64,000 bases of DNA from Acinetobacter silvestris (GTDB lineage Bacteria > Pseudomonadota > Gammaproteobacteria > Pseudomonadales > Moraxellaceae): positions 62,001 to 126,000 of the forward strand of contig NZ_NEGB01000005.1 of NCBI RefSeq assembly GCF_002135235.1. The letters run 5' to 3'. A program made the translations under genes and the position numbers. The notes under the pieces are model-generated. The model worked only from the letters and a program-made list of their open reading frames with translations, was not told where the DNA came from and did not search any database. Below, piece after piece: positions 27,484 through 34,488 of the stretch (its first letter is position 1; each line of letters starts with the position of its first letter).

Positions 27484-28461
27484 TCAAATTCCTTCCGCAG
27501 CGTTGAGGATTTTCCTGATATTAAGTGTGTCAGTAGTTACACCAGAAACAGCTAAATCTACATATTGTTTCACTAAGTTTTGATCATTCATTGTCCAGAT
27601 TTCTACAGGTATTTCTTGATCAAAGGCATAATTACATCGATCCTTATTTACAGAAGAGTATTGAGAATCAATGAACACTTGATTCGTTCCTGTTTTTAAT
27701 AAATTTGTTTTATCAATCATGTCGGGTGTTACATCTGCTAAATAGCCTAATCTCGCATAAGGGTCATAACTCTTAATCATGACTAAAGCATCATAATTAA
27801 AGCTAATATAAGTAACTTTTCCTTTAAGTCCTGCATGTCTAACCATTTCTGCTAATTTAGTGGCTCTTGCTACCGTGATTGGCATACCTTGCTTTAATTC
27901 AATGTAAGGATGCATTCCAATACGATGACATAAACTCAAAAACTCTTCATAAGATGGAATTTTTGTTCCTGCATATTGACTGCCTTTCCAAGCTCCAAAA
28001 TCATATTGGCGAGCTTGGCTAAAGGTCATTTGAGTAATATTACCCGTACCATTACTTGTACGATTAATAGTATCGTCATGAAGTAAAATAGGGATTTCAT
28101 CACTGGTGAAATTAATGTCTGTTTCAGCGTATGAATAGCCTTTTTTCTTGGCTAATGTATAAGCAAGAAGTGTGTTTTCAGGGGCTTCGATAGAATATCC
28201 ACGATGAGCAATTGCTTTTACCGTATCGTCTAAACGATTTTGTGCAACACCACCATCAGAAGAACCGCCATTTTTAATATCATAAATGACACCATCAATA
28301 GCATAAGGTGCACCAATATCTAATGAGATACGTCCCTGATTGGATTCACCCCAGTAATTACCCCTATCACGAATAGAAGCGACCAATACATAACGGTATT
28401 TTTGCAGTGCTGTTAGTTTATCATTCCATTTCTTAGCTATAAGCGTATCAGTTGCAATATC
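27484..28461 (-). pseudogene. Phage tail protein with glycerophosphodiesterase domain, 5'-truncated
   Basis: The last 326 codons of a phage tail or tailspike protein. The first part (LTALQKYRYVLVASIRDRGNY) is a typical tail-fibre linker. Residues from IAHRGYSIEAPENT on form a GDPD domain with HRG, the metal-binding ETD pair and LLHDDTINRTSNGTG. GDPD domains occur on Acinetobacter phage tails, where they probably attack capsule or teichoic-like glycans. The frame is open beyond the TTG at 28386 up to a TGA near 28462, where homology stops and plus-strand xseA sequence begins. The 5' part of the gene is missing, so it is a fragment without its own start. Confidence 0.8.
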
Positions 28462-28470
28462 CCATCATAG

Positions 28471-29135
28471 TTGAATCGCACTAGATTCAATGCTACCAAA
28501 AGAGCTTCTAATTTTAAAACTGCACCGGATCTAATCGTTATTATTCGTGGCGGTGGAGCTGTGAATGATTTAGCTTATTTAAACGACTACAATTTAGCAG
28601 CCCTACTCTGTAAACGCTCTGTTCCTATTTGGGTCGGCATTGGCCATGAAAAAGACCGTACGATTTTAGATGAAGTGGCCAACCGTTCTTTCGACACCCC
28701 AAGTAAAGTGATTAGTGGTATTCGTAATTTGATTGTTAAACGAACTCAGGAAGTACTGGAATCACTACAAACGATAAAGCTCTTATTTCAACACCAGATT
28801 ACGGCGTATCAAAGCCAAAATAAAACATCAAACTGATTAAAACACTCACTCATGGTCAAATCCATGAATCAAATAAAACCTTGGATTTAATGAAAGGTAC
28901 AACTCAATATTTAGCTCAACAACAGATAAAATTAGCATCTAATCAAGTTGAATCATTGATGCGTGAAACTCTTCTACAAAATCCAAAAAATGTGATGGCC
29001 AAAGGTTTCGGTATTATTCGAAGTCAAGGCAAAGCTATTCGCTCAGTTAAACAGATTTCAGGTGATAGCATCCAAGTAGAATTACTGGATGGAACTATCG
29101 AAGCCAATGTGATACAGGTACAAAGTAATGACTAA
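28471..29135 (+). pseudogene. xseA: xseA fragment (exonuclease VII large subunit), truncated and frameshifted
   Basis: This is the C-terminal half of XseA. It begins FKTAPDLIVIIRGGGAVNDL (the catalytic region with VIIRGGG), then WVGIGHEKDRTILDEVANRS, an active-site motif. The frame ends at 28836. From about 28820, homology resumes in another frame (HGQIHESNKTLDLMKGTTQY) and runs to 29135 with the closing GFGIIRSQGK part. So there is one frameshift, and the N-terminal OB-fold and half the catalytic domain are absent: the gene was cut by the prophage junction at about 28462-28486. It overlaps xseB by 8 bases. Confidence 0.85.
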
Positions 29136-29322
29136 AAAAGAATTAACATTTAAAGAAGGTTATGAAGTTCTTAAGAAGAATGCTGGCTTGCTTGAATCAC
29201 AAGAAGAACCTGATATTGATAATTTGATGAAAATTGTCGAAGAGTCTATGTCTGCATACAAAGCCTGTAAAACACGTGTAGATGCTGTACAACAGGCTTT
29301 AAATGAGACTTTTAAAGAATAA
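29128..29322 (+). CDS. xseB: Exonuclease VII small subunit
   Basis: A 64-residue XseB, the helical regulatory subunit that surrounds XseA in the nuclease degrading single-stranded DNA into short pieces. The family pattern shows as TFKEGYEVLKKNAGLLE and then a second helix. The ATG at 29128 overlaps the xseA end. The reading frame is intact even though its partner in this window is broken, so it has no local partner. An intact xseA may exist elsewhere in the genome; that cannot be seen here. Confidence 0.85.
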   Translation: MTKKELTFKEGYEVLKKNAGLLESQEEPDIDNLMKIVEESMSAYKACKTRVDAVQQALNETFKE

Positions 29323-29429
29323 AATATTGCTTTTAAGAAATTATCTATTAAATTGTCTCATTATAATATTTAGAATCACTCTATAACATTAATCATAACA
29401 ATCGGTTTAAACATACTAGAGATATAACA

Positions 29430-30248
29430 ATGCAAGCGACAATTACAATCGGAGATAAGACAACTCATGGCGGCACAGTTTTAGAAGTTGATTCATCTTT
29501 TATAGTTCAAGGTAAAGCCGCTCATTTAAATGGAATGCAACACTTCTGCCCTAAATGCAAAATTATTACATCAGCTATTGCAAGCAATCATTTAGTCACA
29601 ATCAATGGTAAAGCCATGATTGTTGCTGGTGATAAAACTACTTGCGGTGCAACTTTTATTCAAAGCCAAAATTTAGTTGTAAAGGATCGAGGATCTTCTA
29701 ATGGCTCTGATAGCTCCGTAAGCTCATCACAATCTTCAATTTCAAACTCAAATCTAAATAATAATTTTAGTGAGAAAAAAGATAAGACTAAAATTTACTA
29801 TGTCGAAAGGCATACAACAGACGTCTTTATTAGTCATAAAGCTATAATTATGCCATTTGATGAAGGTGTACAGGGATTGTCAGGAGCTGTGAGTTACTTC
29901 TTAAACTATGTACTTACAGGTAAAAATCTTTTTTTAAGTGTAACCATGGACCCTAATCCGATAATTCATAGTGCTAAAATTTTCCCATATGGCAAAGCTA
30001 CAATAACCAGAGAAGGAGAAAACTTTGGCACCACGAAACTTAAAGTTGGTTCAGGAATTTGGAATACAGACAAAGGACGAATTCCTTTAGGCAGCTGCAA
30101 CATTATCCTTCCAGATCCCAACATACAAATTGTGGAAGTATCTCTTGAACTTGGATATACAGCTCAACCAAGTGATAGCGTAGGTGCTGTATCCCCTTTA
30201 CCTCCGTATAAAAAATATAAATTCACATTAAATTCATATGCAAAATGA
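29430..30248 (+). CDS. PAAR-domain protein, probable type VI secretion effector
   Basis: A 272-residue protein. Residues 1-90 are a PAAR spike tip: GDKTTHGG, HFCPKC, then GDKTTCGATFIQSQ, the recurring GD-T-[HC]G pattern and Cys/His set that hold zinc and cap the VgrG trimer. A Ser/Asn-rich linker (about 92-118) leads to a C-terminal domain of about 150 residues that I do not recognise. It has many beta-strand-like stretches (YYVERHTTDVFISHKAI, then LGSCNIILPDP) and no evident catalytic motif. The stop overlaps the start of the lipoprotein gene (ATGA). No type VI structural genes are nearby, so it is an orphan effector that would use an apparatus encoded elsewhere. Confidence 0.82.
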   Translation: MQATITIGDKTTHGGTVLEVDSSFIVQGKAAHLNGMQHFCPKCKIITSAIASNHLVTINGKAMIVAGDKTTCGATFIQSQNLVVKDRGSSNGSDSSVSSSQSSISNSNLNNNFSEKKDKTKIYYVERHTTDVFISHKAIIMPFDEGVQGLSGAVSYFLNYVLTGKNLFLSVTMDPNPIIHSAKIFPYGKATITREGENFGTTKLKVGSGIWNTDKGRIPLGSCNIILPDPNIQIVEVSLELGYTAQPSDSVGAVSPLPPYKKYKFTLNSYAK

Positions 30249-30928
30249 GTAGAGTTATGAAAAATTTAATATTGCCATTTATCATTGCAGTGGCTCCACT
30301 GACGGCTTGTAATAGTTCAGAAAATATCTCTATACCAGACTCAAGCATTCATTCTAAAGAAGTTTTGAGTCCAGAAAGCCTAAAAATTATTAATGAATAT
30401 AACTCTATTATTCAGAATGCACACAATTTTGAAAACGATGATGTCACTAAATCAAAACTTAAAAGCATTCTTCCTCAATTAAATAAAATTAATAGCGCCA
30501 AAGAGCGTAATAGCATTTTATTAAATACTTACTTACGTTTAGAGGAATTCGATCAAGCTTATAATTTGACAGAAAAAATCTTAGCAACAGAAAAAAAACC
30601 TAATATGCAAAATTTTCAATGCCTATTAATGGAAACATTGAATAAAGATAAACCTCAAATCAAGAAATGCTATGAACTTGCTTCTGCATTATACAAAATA
30701 GATGTTGAAAAACTAAAATCCAACAATCCAAAGTATACTTTTACCTTATGGAACTATTACTCAAATATGTACCAAGCTGGTCATGAGGAATATATTGGTA
30801 AACTTAAACAAATTATTAAAGATCAGAAGCATGAAAGTGATAAGCAAATGTATCAAACCTTATATGAGATAGAAACGAATCCAAATGAAAGGAAATCTCT
30901 TTTAGATTCACTAAAGCTTCCAAACTAA
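30245..30928 (+). CDS. Lipoprotein, probable immunity protein to the PAAR effector
   Basis: A 227-residue lipoprotein. The signal peptide ends in PLTAC with Cys as lipidated residue. The mature region is helical, with a TPR-like look (FDQAYNLTEKILATEKK, then KKCYELASALYK). The ATG at 30245 overlaps the PAAR gene by four bases; an ATG at 30257 gives a more regular signal peptide. Translational coupling and periplasmic anchoring suggest an immunity protein against an effector active in the periplasm. That role is inferred from arrangement, not homology. A strong terminator follows. Confidence 0.7.
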   Translation: MSRVMKNLILPFIIAVAPLTACNSSENISIPDSSIHSKEVLSPESLKIINEYNSIIQNAHNFENDDVTKSKLKSILPQLNKINSAKERNSILLNTYLRLEEFDQAYNLTEKILATEKKPNMQNFQCLLMETLNKDKPQIKKCYELASALYKIDVEKLKSNNPKYTFTLWNYYSNMYQAGHEEYIGKLKQIIKDQKHESDKQMYQTLYEIETNPNERKSLLDSLKLPN

Positions 30929-30938
30929 GTTTTAAATT

Positions 30939-30963
30939 AAAGCACCAATATTGGTGCTTTTTT
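30939..30963 (+). terminator. Rho-independent terminator of the effector-lipoprotein pair
   Basis: A fully symmetric hairpin (AAAGCACCAAT and complement) with a T-run, 11 bases past the lipoprotein stop. Confidence 0.9.
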
Positions 30964-31011
30964 AATATCCAATAAACCCATACCGACTATGCAAAACAGC
31001 CAATCCACACT

Positions 31012-31185
31012 TCACATCAGATCGTGCATCATTTGAGTACGATCTTCTCTTACCATCTCCAACCATGAACAGCCATAAAAGTAACGGCTAATGATTGCAT
31101 CCCCCCAGTCATCTAGTACTTCTGACTGCCCTTTGACATCTAAAATCAAACACTGAACTGCTCGAGCCTCATTATGAATAAGCCT
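31012..31185 (-). pseudogene. C-terminal gene fragment, unknown family
   Basis: The minus strand holds 57 open codons: LIHNEARAVQCLILDVKGQ, then SEVLDDWGDAIISRYFYG, CSWLEMVREDRTQMMHDLM and a stop at 31012. An in-frame stop (31186-31188) closes it upstream and there is no start. The composition is protein-like, and it appears to be the end of a phage or plasmid gene. The family is not recognised. Confidence 0.55.
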
Positions 31186-31561
31186 TCAATGGTAGGTTTG
31201 TGCAACAAAGCCCCTATAAGTTAAATATGCATCATAAAAACCACACTATTAGGCCTTATTTTATATTCTTCCAAGAAACACTATTCCACCAAATGAATCG
31301 AAATAAAATACAGGTTTTCATACATTAGAAATTACGTGCACCATTATGTAAAGCTATAAAAAAACAATATCGAAATACCATAATACCTCCATAATCGCTT
31401 ATCATTTTGCGCCAAAAAATCATATAAATTTGCATAAAATATCACTTTTAAACCTGTTTATTGGTTGACCAATAGAGTATTCACTCTAATAATGTGTGCT
31501 ATGTTTCAGAAAGGATCCGCTGAAACTATAAAAAAAATATTGAACTTTAAGGAAGTTAGTC
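31186..31561. other. Intergenic region upstream of the OmpW-like gene
   Basis: No gene. It includes TTTGTGCAACAAAGCCCC near 31198-31215, like the ends of some Acinetobacter insertion sequences, but no transposase or partner end was found. The last 100 bases hold the OmpW-like promoter and ribosome site (TTTAAGGAAG). Confidence 0.4.
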
Positions 31562-32659
31562 ATGAGTCAATTTTCTAAAATTGTATTGCCAATAGCATGT
31601 CTATTATCTACAAATTTAGCGTACGCGGATTCTTCAAATTATAAACGCTGGGCAGTCAGTGCGGGTTGGATGCATGTAATGCCACAAGGAAAAGCCAATT
31701 CCACTCATGTAACAACTGCTGTCGAAGAAGGCGGTAGTTATGGTGTTGGGTCATTGTGGGGGGCAGATCTTGATAAATATGCAACCAACAGAGATAAACT
31801 AACTGGTATGGGCAAATTGATGTTTGACAGTTTTGTCAAACACAGTCAAAAAGATCCTGAATATAAAGTACCTAACAGTTTAATGAATGGTGCAAGATCT
31901 GATATTTCAGGAATTTCAGATTATACTGCTACGGGTGGTATGGAAGCTGAAAATACCGATACACTGGGACTGACTTTAAGCTATTTCGTGAATGATAATG
32001 TTTCCTTAGAGTTGGTCGGTGGTATTCCACCTAAAGTTGATATTAAAGGTGTGGGAGAAATTCGTGCTGTTGCTTTATCCACCTCTAATTCACCTCCACC
32101 ACTTGGAACACCACCGACTTATTTTAATGGTTTACAACTGCTTAAAGATACCTTAATTACCGATCTTGGTGCTCATGGTACGGTTGCTGAAGTCACAGCT
32201 TGGACTCCTGCTGTTACCGCTAAATACCATTTTGGCACATCAGGTAAGGATCGCTTCCGTCCATTTGTTGGTGCAGGTGTTACATATGGTCATTTCAATA
32301 AATTAAAACTTAATGGTGGTGTAGAAGAAGACTTAATTCAAGCCGGTTATATGATTGATAATATTTTAAGTGGTCGTGCAGGAGAGGCTCTGCATGGTGG
32401 TAAAGGTAGCTCGACAGCTACACCTAAAGTGAAGGTTGAAACCAGCGATGCTTTTGCACCTGTCTTTACTGCAGGCTTTACCTATGACTTTACCGACCGT
32501 TGGTTCAGTACTGGTTCACTCAGCTATATGCCAAACTTCAATAATGTTGCAACGGTTACTGTAACTGATACCTCTACAGGTAGAGAACTAATTAAGTCCA
32601 ACACGAAAATTGATCTAGACCCATTAGTAACTTATGTAGGTGTGGGCTATCGTTTTTAA
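31562..32659 (+). CDS. OmpW-family outer-membrane protein, long form
   Basis: A 365-residue outer-membrane barrel. The signal peptide ends in NLAYA. The family core is visible at the start (RWAVSAGWMHVMPQGKAN), in the middle (NVSLELVGGIPPKVDIKG, like the OmpW LELxAAxPF strand) and at the end (LDPLVTYVGVGYRF, terminal Phe). Standard OmpW has about 212 residues; the excess sits in two extra loops (about residues 55-120 and 240-290). OmpW proteins form narrow hydrophobic-compound channels. Because alkane genes are in this genome, a role in hydrophobic uptake is possible, but not shown. Terminator at 32716. Confidence 0.85.
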   Translation: MSQFSKIVLPIACLLSTNLAYADSSNYKRWAVSAGWMHVMPQGKANSTHVTTAVEEGGSYGVGSLWGADLDKYATNRDKLTGMGKLMFDSFVKHSQKDPEYKVPNSLMNGARSDISGISDYTATGGMEAENTDTLGLTLSYFVNDNVSLELVGGIPPKVDIKGVGEIRAVALSTSNSPPPLGTPPTYFNGLQLLKDTLITDLGAHGTVAEVTAWTPAVTAKYHFGTSGKDRFRPFVGAGVTYGHFNKLKLNGGVEEDLIQAGYMIDNILSGRAGEALHGGKGSSTATPKVKVETSDAFAPVFTAGFTYDFTDRWFSTGSLSYMPNFNNVATVTVTDTSTGRELIKSNTKIDLDPLVTYVGVGYRF

Positions 32660-32715
32660 TATAAGTACTATTTAACATTCATATGTGCTCATTTAACATA
32701 ATGGGCCTTATACTA

Positions 32716-32744
32716 AAAAGCCCTCTCCCTAGGGGCTTTTTTTT
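32716..32744 (+). terminator. Rho-independent terminator of the OmpW-like gene
   Basis: The stem AAAAGCCC/GGGCTTTT with an eight-base T-run. It also forms the left end of repeat copy B. Confidence 0.85.
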
Positions 32745-32834
32745 AAATACTACCTTTTCACCTGCTCATCTATACACTAAACTTTACCAAACTCAAATCT
32801 TGTATTTAATGACCATTAAAAGATATACAATCAA
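32745..32834. repeat. Dispersed noncoding repeat, copy B
   Basis: Matches copy A at 4964-5092: after the hairpin it has TAAATACTACCTTTTCACCT, TACACTAAACT and then CAAATCTTGTATTTAATGAC. Both copies follow a terminator-like hairpin. No frame is conserved. The gap to 33051 holds only the fragment noted at 32831. Confidence 0.7.
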
Positions 32835-32959
32835 CATTCAAACACTTTGAACAATCTTTAATTAAGATATCTGAAGATGATTTTAATCAATTAATATTTG
32901 ATGCTTTAGCTAAATTAGAAATTTCAAAGAAAAAACATCAGCTTTATATTGTTCAATAA
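32831..32959 (+). pseudogene. Short C-terminal gene remnant
   Basis: One frame reads SEDDFNQLIFDALAKLEISK and ends KKHQLYIVQ, stop at 32957. It begins within the repeat copy and has no start codon. It looks like the tail of a lost gene; family unknown. Confidence 0.35.
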
Positions 32960-33051
32960 TGCTTAGAGTACTGACTTTCTTCAAAATCAGTACTAAATTT
33001 AAATACCTTAATCCCCAAAGAAAAAAAAAGAATACTTAAGTACCCTATTGA

Positions 33052-33453
33052 TTAAAAAAATGTATCCACAGAAACATTAAATCGCTCAGACAATGCTTTA
33101 ATATGGCGAATATTTAACTGACGTTTACCACTCAATATTTCAGAAATAACAGATTGTGTTGCAACTTCGGCTAAGTCTGATTGACCCAATCTATGTTGCT
33201 CCATCAAAAAGGCTAAAGCAGTACGTCCATCACCTTCGGGCATAGGTAAGTGTTCATTTTCATAAGATGATACTAAATCACCAAGCTGATGAATTAGCCC
33301 CATTAAAGAATGTGCCTCATCATCACCTACAATATCTAAAAGCTCATCTAAGGCTTCAGTAATTGCATTAAAGTCTTCGTCATTCTCTGGCTTACTGAGC
33401 AATGGTGCAACATAACGCCAGTGATCAACGGCCTGTTTAATCATCGCATTCAT
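33052..33453 (-). CDS. higA: HigA-type antitoxin with helix-turn-helix domain
   Basis: A 133-residue antitoxin. The N-terminal half (about residues 1-80) is acidic and helical, and the C-terminal half is a Cro/C1 helix-turn-helix (LGQSDLAEVATQSVISEILS, then RQLNIRHIKALSERFNVS). The reading frame is open to 33519, but the ATG at 33453 is right behind GGAAGG and directly follows the toxin stop, so it is the start. HigA neutralises HigB and represses the operon. The gene order, toxin first, is the reverse of most toxin-antitoxin pairs, as in HigBA systems of Acinetobacter plasmids and chromosomes. Confidence 0.9.
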   Translation of the reverse strand: MNAMIKQAVDHWRYVAPLLSKPENDEDFNAITEALDELLDIVGDDEAHSLMGLIHQLGDLVSSYENEHLPMPEGDGRTALAFLMEQHRLGQSDLAEVATQSVISEILSGKRQLNIRHIKALSERFNVSVDTFF

Positions 33454-33454
33454 A

Positions 33455-33745
33455 TTAGCCTTCCTTCCAATAACCTTTGTCATACTCATTGTGAGACAGA
33501 ACATGACGGATATACACACGCTTTGCCTGATACATTACAACGGCAATAAGCCGAATCTTATTTCCACCAATATCAAATACATGAAGTTTTCCAACCTTAT
33601 CGACTGCATGAAAAAATTGTTTCATCTCGGCAAAATTTTTAGGATCATTTGCCTTAATAATGCGATACCAACCATCTAATGCATTTTCAGCCTGTGGCCA
33701 CTTTTGGATTGCTTCAATAATTCGAGCGTGGGTGATCACATGCAT
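33455..33745 (-). CDS. higB: HigB-type toxin, ribosome-dependent mRNA interferase
   Basis: A 96-residue toxin of the RelE/HigB fold that cuts translated mRNA. It matches HigB of the compact Acinetobacter type: DGWYRIIKANDPKNFAEMKQ, then VFDIGGNKIRLIAVVMY with the positively charged core, and the end YIRHVLSHNEYDK with the active-site His. The higA start follows its stop by one base, so the two are coupled. Two direct repeats lie just upstream of the start, probably HigA operators. Confidence 0.9.
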   Translation of the reverse strand: MHVITHARIIEAIQKWPQAENALDGWYRIIKANDPKNFAEMKQFFHAVDKVGKLHVFDIGGNKIRLIAVVMYQAKRVYIRHVLSHNEYDKGYWKEG

Positions 33746-33753
33746 AACATTTT

Positions 33754-33805
33754 ATCGCATTTTGCTATAAATCGAGTATATACCAAATATCGCATTTTGC
33801 AATAA
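33754..33805 (-). promoter_or_regulatory. Twin direct-repeat operator of higBA
   Basis: Two near-identical 17-base sequences, ATCGCATTTTGCTATAA (33754-33770) and ATCGCATTTTGCAATAA (33789-33805), lie 35 bases apart in the promoter region upstream of higB. They differ at one base. The spacing is just over three helix turns, which fits cooperative binding of a repressor such as HigA. Confidence 0.75.
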
Positions 33806-34074
33806 CCCACTAATTGATGCTTTTATCAGGCTGATATATGGCTTTTTGAAGCCAACACTCAATAAAATTTGCTCCAGTGCGCTAAACTCTGGAACAGCTA
33901 AATATAAATATAATCATCGACCTATTCATTCTAGTTAGACTTTCCATTGTGCATTTGATTTAAAATTCAATTATCTTAAATTATCAAAAAGATGACTAGG
34001 CCGCTATTCATTTAAATAAAACTGCTCAATAAAAAACTCACCTTTTCAATAGGCTTCTATTATTTAGTCTTTTG

Positions 34075-34287
34075 CTATAAATCAGTACCAACAAACACAT
34101 TTTCAATAAAAGCAGATGCATCATAATCATCGGGCAATTCTATATTTACCTCAAAATGAATAACTTCGGCGCCAGTCTTTTCTTTAAAATCAGCAAACTT
34201 TTGAGTAAGAAATTCATGGATTTCATCTTCAAGCTTAGCTCTTTCAATTCGATATTCTTCTAGTGCTTCTTTCACAGCGACCACCAT
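34075..34287 (-). CDS. Small hypothetical protein
   Basis: A 70-residue acidic protein. A long amphipathic helix (residues 5-35, ALEEYRIERAKLEDEIHEFL) is followed by a strand-like part (VIHFEVNIELPDDYD). No recognised family. No clear ribosome site precedes 34287, so the start is uncertain. The 269 bases between it and the higBA operators hold nothing visible. Confidence 0.5.
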   Translation of the reverse strand: MVVAVKEALEEYRIERAKLEDEIHEFLTQKFADFKEKTGAEVIHFEVNIELPDDYDASAFIENVFVGTDL

Positions 34288-34323
34288 GGTTTTTAATTGT
34301 GCAATTAATTTACCATAAAAATT

Positions 34324-34353
34324 TAAAAGCCCGACTCGTTACCGAGCTTTTAT
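34324..34353 (-). terminator. Possible terminator after the acyltransferase gene
   Basis: An imperfect hairpin (AAAAGC.../...GCTTTT with an inner CTCG/CGAG) lies about 135 bases past the stop of the gene that ends at 34489. It is the only structure in the 200-base gap. Confidence 0.4.
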
Positions 34354-34488
34354 TATTATACGAAATCAATCTGGTAATGAACTAAAATTAAACGACTTAG
34401 AATAAAGAAATCCACCAATAAAAAGCACTTACCTGAAGATCGTCTAGGCGTACCCCAAATTAAATTGGATATATTTTAGTCGCAAAAC

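Noticed and set aside
28471..28836. A short stand-alone gene of 121 codons
   Set aside because: It is the first part of broken xseA; the TTG is not a real start and homology goes on in another frame.
31198..31215. Insertion-sequence end (TTTGTGCAACAAAGCC)
   Set aside because: It resembles the ends of some Acinetobacter elements, but no second end, transposase or target duplication was found.
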